This document shows positions 28,843 through 36,353 of a stretch of 64,000 bases of DNA, one piece after another. The notes under the pieces are model-generated. The model was not told where the DNA came from. It ran no database searches and saw nothing but the letters and a program-made list of their open reading frames with translations. This stretch comes from Mycolicibacterium sp. P1-18. GTDB lineage: Bacteria > Actinomycetota > Actinomycetes > Mycobacteriales > Mycobacteriaceae. The stretch covers positions 1-64,000 of the forward strand of contig NZ_NPKR01000010.1 of assembly GCF_008329535.1 (NCBI RefSeq), written 5' to 3'. Numbering within the stretch: the stretch's first letter is position 1; every line of letters begins with the position of its first letter. The position numbers and the translations under genes are program-made.

Positions 28843-29253
28843 GTGACTGAGCGGACGCTGGTACTCGTTAAGCCCGACGGCGTGAAGCGCCTCCTGGTCG
28901 GGGAAATTCTCAGCCGGATCGAGCGCAAGGGCCTGACCATCGCGGCCCTGGAGCTCAAGAACGTCAGCGAGGACGTGGCCCGGCAGCACTACGCCGAGCA
29001 CGAGGGCAAGCCCTTCTTCCCGTCGCTGCTGGAATTCATCACCTCCGGACCCGTCGTGGCCGTGATCGTCGAGGGCCCGCGGGCCATTGCCGCCTTCCGT
29101 CAGATTGCCGGCGGCACCGATCCCGTCGAGAAGGCCGCTCCCGGGACCATCCGCGGTGACCTGGCCTTGGTCACCCAGGACAACCTCGTCCACGGCTCCG
29201 ATTCGCCGGACTCCGCGGCCCGCGAGATCGAGCTCTGGTTCCCCGGTCGTTAG
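28843..29253 (+). CDS. ndk: Nucleoside diphosphate kinase
   Basis: A 136-residue enzyme that transfers the terminal phosphate between nucleoside di- and triphosphates. The active-site His117 is in NLVHGSDSPDSA, and KPDGVKRLL is the N-terminal nucleotide-binding signature. Full family length. The GTG start has a TAGGGT hexamer eight bases upstream (28829-28834), so it may have its own leaderless transcript besides read-through from folC. Confidence 0.97.
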   Translation: MTERTLVLVKPDGVKRLLVGEILSRIERKGLTIAALELKNVSEDVARQHYAEHEGKPFFPSLLEFITSGPVVAVIVEGPRAIAAFRQIAGGTDPVEKAAPGTIRGDLALVTQDNLVHGSDSPDSAAREIELWFPGR

Positions 29254-29300
29254 CTGTCCGCCGGGCTTGTAGCGGCACCTCGTCAGAGTTGGCGCCGCGA

Positions 29301-29311
29301 TGTGGGATACT
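29301..29311 (+). promoter_or_regulatory. Extended -10 promoter of rne
   Basis: TGTGGGATACT combines an upstream TG element with a GATACT -10 hexamer at 29306-29311. The predicted start is about 29318, giving a leader of about 240 bases that includes the upstream ORF. Confidence 0.5.
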
Positions 29312-29352
29312 GGCCGCGGGTGACCTGCTTCATAACGGAGCAGGAATCCCGA

Positions 29353-29433
29353 ATGAAGATTGGACGAGCGCGACCACCTAGGACGTGTTCCGAGTGCGGC
29401 GCGAAGTCCAGCCATCATTCAGCCAGGCACTGA
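29353..29433 (+). CDS. 26-residue Cys/His upstream ORF in the rne leader
   Basis: An ATG at 29353, preceded by AGGAA with six bases spacing, opens a 26-codon frame ending at TGA 29433. The peptide is basic (MKIGRARPPR) and then has CSECGAKSSHHSARH: Cys12-x2-Cys15-x5-His21-His22-x3-His26, the spacing of a small zinc knuckle. Codons 3-10 include several that are rare in this GC-rich genome (ATT, GGA, CGA, CCA, CCT, AGG). It lies between the predicted rne promoter and the rne start. Possible roles: a zinc-binding micropeptide or a leader peptide whose translation controls rne. The motif could be chance in so short a frame. Confidence 0.5.
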   Translation: MKIGRARPPRTCSECGAKSSHHSARH

Positions 29434-29555
29434 GGGTTCTCACGAACTGCTCGGAGCGAGACCATGACAAGCCCGGGAAGAGTTCCACGGGTCCATAGCG
29501 AAAGCCCTCGCGTGGCCGCGTCAGTACGACGCGCCCGGGGGCTTGAGGAGAGTAC

Positions 29556-32234
29556 GTGGCTGACCGTGATTTTGCCGCCCCATTCGAGCTACCCGGAGAC
29601 ACCCAGCGAGACGAGGATGCGCCAGCTCAGCTGAGCCTCGATTCCGCCAGCGTCTTCGTCGAGCCGGTTGCCCCGCGCACCGCGCCGGCCGCTCAGGCTC
29701 TCGAGGTGGAGCCCGAGCCACCACCCGTGCCGGAACCACTGCCCCCGAACACCGCACCCGCGGCGTACATGCCGCTGTTCGTGGCACCCCAGCCCGTCGC
29801 GTTCGTGCCGCCCCGCCCCGTCGTGGTGGCCGAGGACGACGACCTGGACGACGACGAGGACGACGAGGACGACGACGACACGTCGGACGACTCGGATGAC
29901 TCCGACGACGACGACCAGGGCGATCGGCCCGCCAACAAGCGCCGCCGCCGTGGCCGTCGCGGTCGCGGTCGGGGACGCGGAGAACAGAGTGGCGACGACG
30001 ACGGCCCCGGTGACGGAGACGGCCCCGACGACCAGAGTGACTCCGACGACGGCTCGGACGACGACGGTTCCGACGACGAGGGCGCCGACGACGAGGGTGG
30101 CGACGACGACGGCACCGGTGCAGACGGAGCCAACCGCCGACGCCGGCGACGTCGCCGCCGCAAGACCGGTGGTGGGGCCGCAGACTCCGACGGAGACGAC
30201 GCCACCTCGGCCGACGACCCGCCCAACACGGTCGTCCACGAACGCCAGCCGCGGGCCGCGAAGGCTGCGAACAAGTCCTCCGGTGACGGCGAGATCCAGG
30301 GGATCGCGGGGTCGACGCGCCTGGAGGCCAAGCGTCAGCGCCGCCGGGACGGCCGCGACGCCGGCCGCCGCCGCCCCCCGATCCTGAGCGAAGCCGAGTT
30401 CCTCGCCCGTCGCGAGGCCGTCGAGCGGGTCATGGTCGTCCGCGACAAGGTCCGCAGCGAACCGCCGCACGAAGGTGCCCGCTACACCCAGATTGCGGTC
30501 ATGGAGGACGGCGTCGTCGTCGAGCACTTCGTGACCTCGGCCGCGCAGGTCTCCCTGGTCGGCAACATCTACCTTGGCATCGTCCAGAACGTGCTGCCCT
30601 CGATGGAGGCGGCCTTCGTCGACATCGGCCGCGGCCGCAACGGCGTGCTCTACGCCGGCGAGGTCAACTGGGAGGCAGCCGGCCTCGGCGGCGCCCAGCG
30701 CAAGATCGAGCAGGCCCTGAAGCCCGGCGACTACGTCGTCGTGCAGGTCAGCAAGGACCCGGTCGGGCACAAGGGCGCCCGGCTGACCACCCAGATCTCC
30801 CTCGCCGGCCGCTACCTGGTGTACGTGCCGGGTGCGTCGTCGACCGGCATCAGCCGCAAGCTCCCCGACACCGAACGTCAGCGCTTGAAGGAGATTCTTC
30901 GCGAGGTCGTCCCGGCCGACGCGGGCGTGATCATCCGCACCGCCTCGGAGGGCGTCAAGGAAGAGGACATCCGCACCGACGTCAACCGCTTGCAGGAGCG
31001 GTGGGCGCAGGTCGAGGCCAAGGCCACCGAGGTCACCGGCAAGGCCGCCGGCGCCGCGATGGCGCTGTACGAAGAGCCCGACGTGTTGGTCAAGGTCATC
31101 CGTGACCTCTTCAACGAGGACTTCAGCGGCCTCATCGTCTCCGGTGACGACGCCTGGAACACCATCAGCGACTACGTGACCTCGGTCGCGCCCGAGCTCC
31201 TGACGCGCATGACCAAGTACGAGCCGGCTGCCTCGGGCGGCCCGGACGTCTTCGCCGTGCACCGCATCGACGAGCAGCTGACCAAGGCCATGGACCGCAA
31301 GGTCTGGTTGCCGTCCGGCGGCACGCTCGTCATCGACCGCACCGAGGCCATGACCGTCGTCGACGTCAACACCGGCAAGTTCACCGGGTCGGGCGGCAAC
31401 CTCGAGCAGACCGTCACCCGCAACAACCTCGAAGCCGCCGAGGAGACCGTCCGCCAACTCCGGTTGCGCGACATCGGCGGCATCATCGTCATCGACTTCA
31501 TCGACATGGTCCTGGAGTCCAACCGCGATCTGGTGCTGCGTCGGCTGACCGAGGCGCTGGCACGCGACCGCACCCGGCACCAGGTGTCCGAGGTGACGTC
31601 GCTGGGGCTGGTGCAGCTGACCCGCAAGAAGTTGGGCACCGGACTCATCGAGGCGTTCTCGACGACCTGCTCGCACTGCGCCGGGCGCGGCATCATGCTG
31701 CACGGCGACCCCGTGGACTCCGGATCGGCCGCCGGCCGCAACAGCGAGCCGGGAACCGGGCGGCGCAGCAAGCGCGGCAAGAAGGGGGTCCGGCCCGCGG
31801 AAGAGGTCCAGGTCGCCAAGGTGCCCGTGCACGCCGCGGGTGAGCATCCCATGTTCCGCGCCATGGCCGCGGCCACCGGCCGCGAGGACGAGGACGAGGA
31901 CGACGGTGCCGAAGGCGCCGAGGACACCGTGGTCGAGGGCGCCGAGGACCTCGCGGCGACCGAACCCGTCGAGGAGGTGCTGGCCGAGGAATCCGAGGAG
32001 GACTCCGAGGACGATCTCGACGACGAGGACGACGAGGACGACGAGGACGACGACGACATCGAAGTCATCGACGACCTTGCCTCCGACGATGATGACGACG
32101 ACTCGGACGACGACGACTCGGATGACTCGGACGATGACGAGGACGAGGACGACGACGAGCCCGTCGTCGCGGTGACCGGCCGGCCCCGGCGTCGGCGCGC
32201 GGCCGCCCGCCCTGCAGGTCCACCGGTTTCATGA
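29556..32234 (+). CDS. rne: Ribonuclease E
   Basis: An 892-residue endoribonuclease of rRNA processing and mRNA decay. The catalytic part (about residues 300-730) holds the S1 domain (GNIYLGIVQNVLPSMEAAFVD), the metal-binding Asp region (VVDVNTGKFTG; IIVIDFIDM) and the zinc-link TCSHCAGRG. It is flanked by low-complexity arms: an N-terminal Asp-rich run followed by an Arg-rich patch (KRRRRGRRGRGRGRG) and a C-terminal Asp/Glu-rich tail. The mycobacterial enzyme likewise carries its disordered scaffold arms on both sides. Start is a GTG with GAGGAGAG just upstream. The long leader with an upstream ORF suggests autoregulation. Confidence 0.95.
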   Translation: MADRDFAAPFELPGDTQRDEDAPAQLSLDSASVFVEPVAPRTAPAAQALEVEPEPPPVPEPLPPNTAPAAYMPLFVAPQPVAFVPPRPVVVAEDDDLDDDEDDEDDDDTSDDSDDSDDDDQGDRPANKRRRRGRRGRGRGRGEQSGDDDGPGDGDGPDDQSDSDDGSDDDGSDDEGADDEGGDDDGTGADGANRRRRRRRRRKTGGGAADSDGDDATSADDPPNTVVHERQPRAAKAANKSSGDGEIQGIAGSTRLEAKRQRRRDGRDAGRRRPPILSEAEFLARREAVERVMVVRDKVRSEPPHEGARYTQIAVMEDGVVVEHFVTSAAQVSLVGNIYLGIVQNVLPSMEAAFVDIGRGRNGVLYAGEVNWEAAGLGGAQRKIEQALKPGDYVVVQVSKDPVGHKGARLTTQISLAGRYLVYVPGASSTGISRKLPDTERQRLKEILREVVPADAGVIIRTASEGVKEEDIRTDVNRLQERWAQVEAKATEVTGKAAGAAMALYEEPDVLVKVIRDLFNEDFSGLIVSGDDAWNTISDYVTSVAPELLTRMTKYEPAASGGPDVFAVHRIDEQLTKAMDRKVWLPSGGTLVIDRTEAMTVVDVNTGKFTGSGGNLEQTVTRNNLEAAEETVRQLRLRDIGGIIVIDFIDMVLESNRDLVLRRLTEALARDRTRHQVSEVTSLGLVQLTRKKLGTGLIEAFSTTCSHCAGRGIMLHGDPVDSGSAAGRNSEPGTGRRSKRGKKGVRPAEEVQVAKVPVHAAGEHPMFRAMAAATGREDEDEDDGAEGAEDTVVEGAEDLAATEPVEEVLAEESEEDSEDDLDDEDDEDDEDDDDIEVIDDLASDDDDDDSDDDDSDDSDDDEDEDDDEPVVAVTGRPRRRRAAARPAGPPVS

Positions 32235-32264
32235 CGTCGGAGTCGTCGCAGGACGGGTCGCGGT

Positions 32265-32294
32265 TTGACCCTTTACGTGCTGGTCACGTACCCT
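32265..32294 (+). promoter_or_regulatory. Promoter of rplU-rpmA
   Basis: TTGACC (-35, 32265-32270) and TACCCT (-10, 32289-32294) are spaced by 18 bases, a good housekeeping sigma-factor promoter. The predicted start near 32301 leaves a leader of about 125 bases. Confidence 0.65.
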
Positions 32295-32338
32295 TGCACA
32301 GTTGTCTGCAGGCTCGGTAACGACTGAGCCCGCGACAC

Positions 32339-32358
32339 GCGGGGGATTTGACCCCCGC
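32339..32358 (+). promoter_or_regulatory. GC-rich hairpin in the rplU leader
   Basis: GCGGGGG-ATTTGA-CCCCCGC forms a perfect 7-bp stem with a six-base loop, 70 bases before the rplU start. Ribosomal protein leaders often carry autoregulatory structures; no specific L21-leader consensus was recognised. Confidence 0.45.
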
Positions 32359-32427
32359 ACCCAAGACCCGCGCACGCAGCCCCCGGGTGGCGCGCGCCCG
32401 CAAGCGAAGATGAGGATGACGCAAACG

Positions 32428-32739
32428 ATGGCGACCTACGCAATCGTCAAGACCGGCGGCAAGCAGTACAAGGTCGCGGTCGGTGACATAGTCAAGGTGG
32501 AGAAGCTGGAGCTCGAAGCCGGCGATTCCGTCTCGCTGCCGGTGGCGCTCGTCGTCGACGGTGCGAACGTCACCACCGCCGCGAAGGACCTGGAGAAGGT
32601 CGCCGTCACCGCAGAGGTGCTCGAGCACACCAAGGGTCCCAAGATCCGCATCCACAAGTTCAAGAACAAGACCGGTTACCACAAGCGCCAGGGCCACCGT
32701 CAGAAGCTGACGGTCGTCAAGGTCACGGGCATCGCGTAA
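32428..32739 (+). CDS. rplU: 50S ribosomal protein L21 (bL21)
   Basis: A 103-residue ribosomal protein. ATYAIVKTGGKQYKVAVGD at the N-terminus and KFKNKTGYHKRQGHRQ near the C-terminus are the bL21 signatures. In-frame ATGs at 32410, 32416 and 32428 occur; I chose 32428 because it gives the usual length and N-terminus, with GAGGA upstream. It binds 23S rRNA near L20 and is cotranscribed with rpmA 17 bp downstream. Confidence 0.95.
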   Translation: MATYAIVKTGGKQYKVAVGDIVKVEKLELEAGDSVSLPVALVVDGANVTTAAKDLEKVAVTAEVLEHTKGPKIRIHKFKNKTGYHKRQGHRQKLTVVKVTGIA

Positions 32740-32756
32740 GTAAGGGAGCGAACTAA

Positions 32757-33023
32757 ATGGCACACAAGAAGGGCGCTTCCAGCTCCCGCAACGGTCGCGA
32801 CTCCAATTCACAGCGCCTCGGCGTGAAGCGTTTCGGTGGTCAGGTCGTCAAGGCCGGCGAGATCATCGTGCGTCAGCGCGGCACCCACTTCCATCCCGGC
32901 GTCAACGTCGGCCGTGGCGGCGACGACACCCTGTTCGCCACCGCCCCCGGCGCCGTGGAGTTCGGTGAGAAGCGCGGTCGCAAGACCGTGAACATCGTTC
33001 GCACCGTACGCGCGGAGGTTTAA
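32757..33023 (+). CDS. rpmA: 50S ribosomal protein L27 (bL27)
   Basis: An 88-residue ribosomal protein whose N-terminus reaches the peptidyl-transferase centre. AHKKGASSSRNGRDSNSQR is the standard start, without the cleavable extension found in Firmicutes, and GTHFHPGVNVGRGGDDTLF is the family core. AAGGGAG precedes the ATG. An inverted repeat separates it from obgE. Confidence 0.97.
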   Translation: MAHKKGASSSRNGRDSNSQRLGVKRFGGQVVKAGEIIVRQRGTHFHPGVNVGRGGDDTLFATAPGAVEFGEKRGRKTVNIVRTVRAEV

Positions 33024-33031
33024 CTCCGAGT

Positions 33032-33088
33032 CGAGATCGACGTTTTGCAGCTCGGCTCTCGCTCAAGCTCAGCAAAACGTAGATCTCG
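33032..33088. repeat. Inverted repeat between rpmA and obgE
   Basis: CGAGATCGACGTTTTGC (33032-33048) and GCAAAACGTAGATCTCG (33072-33088) are reverse complements at 16 of 17 positions, separated by 23 bases. There is no T-run after it, so a standard terminator is unlikely. The RNA hairpin would sit just before the obgE ribosome site (AAAGGA at 33094-33099) and could tune read-through, mRNA processing or obgE translation. Confidence 0.75.
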
Positions 33089-33106
33089 TCATGGAAAGGA
33101 CCTCCC

Positions 33107-34561
33107 ATGCCTCGTTTCGTCGACCGCGTGGTCATCCACGCTCGCGCAGGCAACGGCGGTAGAGGCTGCGCCTCGGTACACCGCGAGAAGTTCAAGCCCC
33201 TCGGGGGTCCCGACGGCGGCAACGGCGGCAACGGCGGCAGCATCGTCTTCGTCGTCGACCCGCAGGTGCACACGCTGCTGGACTTCCACTTCCACCCGCA
33301 CGTGGACGCCCCGTCCGGCAAGCAGGGCATGGGCAACAACCGCGACGGCGCGAACGGCGAGGATCTAGAACTCCGCGTTCCCGACGGCACCGTCGTCGTC
33401 GACGCGGATGGTCGGATGCTGGCCGACCTCACCGGTGAGGGCACCCGGTTCGAGGCGGCGGTCGGTGGCCGCGGCGGACTCGGCAACGCGGCACTCTCGT
33501 CGAAGGCACGCCGGGCACCCGGCTTCGCCCTGCTGGGCGAGAAGGGCCAGGCCCGCGATCTCACCCTCGAACTGAAGACCGTCGCCGACGTCGGCCTGGT
33601 CGGTTTTCCGTCCGCGGGCAAGTCGTCCCTGGTGTCGGTCATCTCGGCCGCCAAGCCCAAGATCGCCGACTACCCGTTCACTACCCTGGTGCCCAACCTC
33701 GGCGTCGTGTCGGCGGGGGAGCACACCTTCACCGTCGCCGACGTCCCCGGTCTGATTCCCGGCGCGTCCGACGGCCGTGGTCTCGGGTTGGACTTCCTGC
33801 GGCACATCGAACGCTGCGCGGTCCTGGTGCACGTGGTCGACTGCGCCACGATGGAACCCGGCCGCGACCCGGTCTCCGACATCGACGCGCTCGAAGCCGA
33901 ACTGAAGGCCTACACCCCGACGCTGCAGGGCGACTCGTCCCTCGGCGATCTCGTCGACCGCCCGCGCGCGGTGGTGCTCAACAAGATCGACGTGCCCGAC
34001 GCGCGGGAACTGGCCGACTTCGTCCGCGAAGAGGTGACGCAGAAGTACGGCTGGCCCGTCTTCGAGGTCTCCACCGTAACGCGAGACGGCCTGCGGCCGT
34101 TGACGTTTGCGCTATGGGAGATGGTGGCGGCCTATCGCGCGGCTCAGCCGGTGGTGGCGCCACGGCGCCCCGTCATCCGGCCGATTCCGGTCAACGAGAG
34201 CGGCTTCACCGTCACCTCCGACGGCGAGGGCGGCTTCGTGGTGCGCGGCACGCGCCCCGAGCGCTGGATCGCCCAGACCGACTTCACCAACGACGAGGCC
34301 GTCGGCTACCTGGGAGACCGCCTGGCCCGCCTGGGCGTCGAGGACGAACTGCTCAAGCAGGGCGCCACGCCGGGGTGCGCCGTCACCATCGGCGACGTGA
34401 CCTTCGACTGGGAGCCGCAGACGCCGGCCGGCGTGGAGATGACGATGTCCGGCCGTGGCACCGACCTCAGGCTCGAACAGGACGACCGGGTCCGCGCCGA
34501 CGAGCGCAAGATCGCCCGCAAGCAGCGACGGGAAAGTCGCCAGTACGACGAGCAGTCGTGA
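33107..34561 (+). CDS. obgE: Obg-family GTPase
   Basis: A 484-residue essential GTPase that binds the 50S subunit and links ribosome assembly to growth and stress. The Gly-rich Obg fold (residues 1-158) contains GGNGGNGG repeats. The G domain follows with G1 GFPSAGKSS (166-174), G3 DVPGLIPGAS and G4 NKID. A C-terminal OCT domain of about 100 residues and a charged tail complete it. It is preceded by AAAGGA and overlaps proB by 4 bp. Confidence 0.97.
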   Translation: MPRFVDRVVIHARAGNGGRGCASVHREKFKPLGGPDGGNGGNGGSIVFVVDPQVHTLLDFHFHPHVDAPSGKQGMGNNRDGANGEDLELRVPDGTVVVDADGRMLADLTGEGTRFEAAVGGRGGLGNAALSSKARRAPGFALLGEKGQARDLTLELKTVADVGLVGFPSAGKSSLVSVISAAKPKIADYPFTTLVPNLGVVSAGEHTFTVADVPGLIPGASDGRGLGLDFLRHIERCAVLVHVVDCATMEPGRDPVSDIDALEAELKAYTPTLQGDSSLGDLVDRPRAVVLNKIDVPDARELADFVREEVTQKYGWPVFEVSTVTRDGLRPLTFALWEMVAAYRAAQPVVAPRRPVIRPIPVNESGFTVTSDGEGGFVVRGTRPERWIAQTDFTNDEAVGYLGDRLARLGVEDELLKQGATPGCAVTIGDVTFDWEPQTPAGVEMTMSGRGTDLRLEQDDRVRADERKIARKQRRESRQYDEQS

Positions 34562-35661
34562 CCAGCGCGCACCGCGACGCCATCCGGACGGCCCGCAGCG
34601 TGGTCGTGAAGATCGGCACGACGGCGTTGACGACGCCGAAGGGCATGTTCGACGCCACCCGACTGGCCTCGCTGGCCGACGCGATCCAGGCGCGGATGAC
34701 GGCCGGTTCGGACGTCGTGATCGTGTCCTCGGGCGCGATCGCCGCCGGCATCGAGCCGTTGGGGTTGTCGCGGCGGCCCACCGACCTCGCCACCAAGCAG
34801 GCCGCGGCCAGCGTCGGACAGGTGGCCCTGGTGAACGCCTGGAGCGCCGCGTTCGGTCGCTACGACCGCACCGTCGGGCAGGTGCTGGTGAGCGCCCACG
34901 ACATCGCGATGCGCGTGCAGCACACCAACGCCCAGCGCACGTTGGATCGGTTGCGCGCGTTGCACGCGGTGGCCATCGTCAACGAGAACGACACCGTCGC
35001 GACCAACGAGATCCGCTTCGGTGACAACGACCGGCTGTCCGCGCTGGTGGCTCACCTGGTCGGCGCCGACGCGCTGGTCCTGCTCTCGGACATCGACGGT
35101 TTGTACGACTCCGATCCGCGAAAGGGCAACGCCCGCTTCATTTCCGAGGTGACGGGCACCGACGACCTCGACGGCGTGATAGCCGGCGGCGGCAGCTCGC
35201 TGGGCACCGGCGGCATGGCGTCCAAGCTGTCCTCGGCGTTGCTCGCGGCCGACGCCGGGGTGCCGGTGCTACTGGCCGCGGCGGCCGACGCCAGCGCGGC
35301 GCTGTCGGATGCGTCGGTGGGAACGGTCTTCGCCCCGCGCCCCGAACGGATGTCCTCGCGGCGGTTCTGGGTTCGGTACGCCGCCGAGTCGACGGGCGCG
35401 CTGATGCTCGACGACGGCGCGGTGCGGGCCGTGGTCGGGCACCGGCGGTCGCTGTTGCCGGCGGGCATCACCGAGGTGTCGGGCCGGTTCCACGGCGGCG
35501 ACGTCGTCGAGCTCCGGAGCCTGGACGGCACGGTGGTCGCGCGCGGTGTGGTCGCCTACGACGCCGCGGAGCTGAGCACCATGGTCGGTCGGTCGACGTC
35601 GGACCTGCCTGCCGAGATGCGCCGTCCCGCGGTGCACGCGGACGACCTGGTCGCGGTCTAG
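34558..35661 (+). CDS. proB: Glutamate 5-kinase
   Basis: A 367-residue enzyme of the first step of proline synthesis, phosphorylating glutamate. The amino acid kinase domain shows VVVKIGTTAL, VIVSSGAIAAG, IVNENDTVATNEIRFGDND and LLSDIDGLY. The C-terminal PUA domain (about 290-367) includes ALMLDDGAVRAV and FHGGDVVELRS. It starts at a GTG overlapping the obgE stop. Its partner proA is about 11 kb downstream in this window, as in mycobacteria generally. Confidence 0.96.
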   Translation: MTSAHRDAIRTARSVVVKIGTTALTTPKGMFDATRLASLADAIQARMTAGSDVVIVSSGAIAAGIEPLGLSRRPTDLATKQAAASVGQVALVNAWSAAFGRYDRTVGQVLVSAHDIAMRVQHTNAQRTLDRLRALHAVAIVNENDTVATNEIRFGDNDRLSALVAHLVGADALVLLSDIDGLYDSDPRKGNARFISEVTGTDDLDGVIAGGGSSLGTGGMASKLSSALLAADAGVPVLLAAAADASAALSDASVGTVFAPRPERMSSRRFWVRYAAESTGALMLDDGAVRAVVGHRRSLLPAGITEVSGRFHGGDVVELRSLDGTVVARGVVAYDAAELSTMVGRSTSDLPAEMRRPAVHADDLVAV

Positions 35662-36287
35662 GGCGACTCGAGATACAGTGCGCCCCAGATGATCTGGGTC
35701 AGGGTCGCGGCGAGCGCTCCGTCGCCGGACTCCGGCGTGCCGGGCAGGCTCTGCTGACACGTGCGCTCGACCATCCAGGTCAGGCTGACGGCGGCCGTCT
35801 GCGCAGAGAGATCGCGGCGGATGGAGCCGTCGCGTTGGCCCTCGGTGATCACTGCGGCCAGCCGGGTGGCGATCGCGGCGAGGATCTCCCGGTACGTGGC
35901 ACCCACGGCGGCGTCGTACCCCGCCATCTCGTTGAGCGCCACCAGCAGTGGTTGGTGGCGCCGGTAGGTGGCCACCAGCGCCGTCATCGCAGCCAGCACG
36001 TCGGCCGGGTCGCGACGCCCCGAGACGCTCCACCACCGCTCGGCGGCGTCGGCGAGGTCGTCGAACACCTGCCCCGCCAGCCGGCGCAGCAGATGGCCCT
36101 TGTCCTCGAAGTAGATGTAGAAGCTGGCGCGCGAGATGCCGGCCTCGGTGGCCAGCCGGTCGACGCTGAGCTCGGTGAAGCTGGCGCCCTCGGCCATCAG
36201 CCGTTCGGTGGCGTCGAGCAGCTTGCGCTCGATCAGCTCGCGCCGTTCCTGCCGGCCGGCCTGCGATTTCCGGGTCACCGATGGCAT
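35658..36287 (-). CDS. TetR-family regulator next to a cytochrome P450
   Basis: A 209-residue repressor. The helix-turn-helix is FTELSVDRLATEAGISRAS (about residues 37-55) followed by FYIYFEDKGHLLRRL. A TACGCT hexamer (minus strand, 36299-36294) six bases before its ATG predicts a leaderless transcript. It is divergent from the P450 gene, and the 17-bp palindrome at 36321-36337 inside the P450 promoter is its likely operator. Its stop overlaps the proB stop by 4 bp. Confidence 0.9.
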   Translation of the reverse strand: MPSVTRKSQAGRQERRELIERKLLDATERLMAEGASFTELSVDRLATEAGISRASFYIYFEDKGHLLRRLAGQVFDDLADAAERWWSVSGRRDPADVLAAMTALVATYRRHQPLLVALNEMAGYDAAVGATYREILAAIATRLAAVITEGQRDGSIRRDLSAQTAAVSLTWMVERTCQQSLPGTPESGDGALAATLTQIIWGALYLESP

Positions 36288-36316
36288 ACGGGCAGCGTAG
36301 ACCGGTTGCGCACATG

Positions 36317-36346
36317 TTGACTAGACACTCTGTCTAGACCTATCGT
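36317..36346 (+). promoter_or_regulatory. P450 promoter with embedded operator
   Basis: TTGACT (-35, 36317-36322) and TATCGT (-10, 36341-36346) are spaced by 18 bases, and the ATG at 36354 lies seven bases after the -10, so the transcript is probably leaderless. The spacer is occupied almost entirely by the palindromic operator. Confidence 0.6.
36321..36337. promoter_or_regulatory. 17-bp palindromic TetR-type operator
   Basis: CTAGACA-CTC-TGTCTAG is a perfect inverted repeat of 7-bp arms around three bases. It overlaps the last two bases of the -35 and fills the spacer of the P450 promoter, as expected for a TetR repressor site. Confidence 0.7.
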
Positions 36347-36353
36347 CAGGGAT

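Larger units (their letters stand above)
29254..29555 (+). other. 302-bp leader region of rne
   Basis: It holds an extended -10 (29306-29311), a short Cys/His upstream ORF (29353-29433) and, near the rne start, a small GCGTC-AGTAC-GACGC hairpin around 29518-29532. Long rne leaders are known in mycobacteria and other bacteria, where RNase E controls its own message. Confidence 0.6.

Noticed and set aside
29589..31847. 752-codon minus-strand frame across rne
   Set aside because: Val/Asp-rich translation mirrors the Asp/Arg repeats of rne; no recognisable domain.
32235..32264. Intrinsic terminator after rne
   Set aside because: No hairpin followed by a T-run was found between the rne stop and the rplU promoter.
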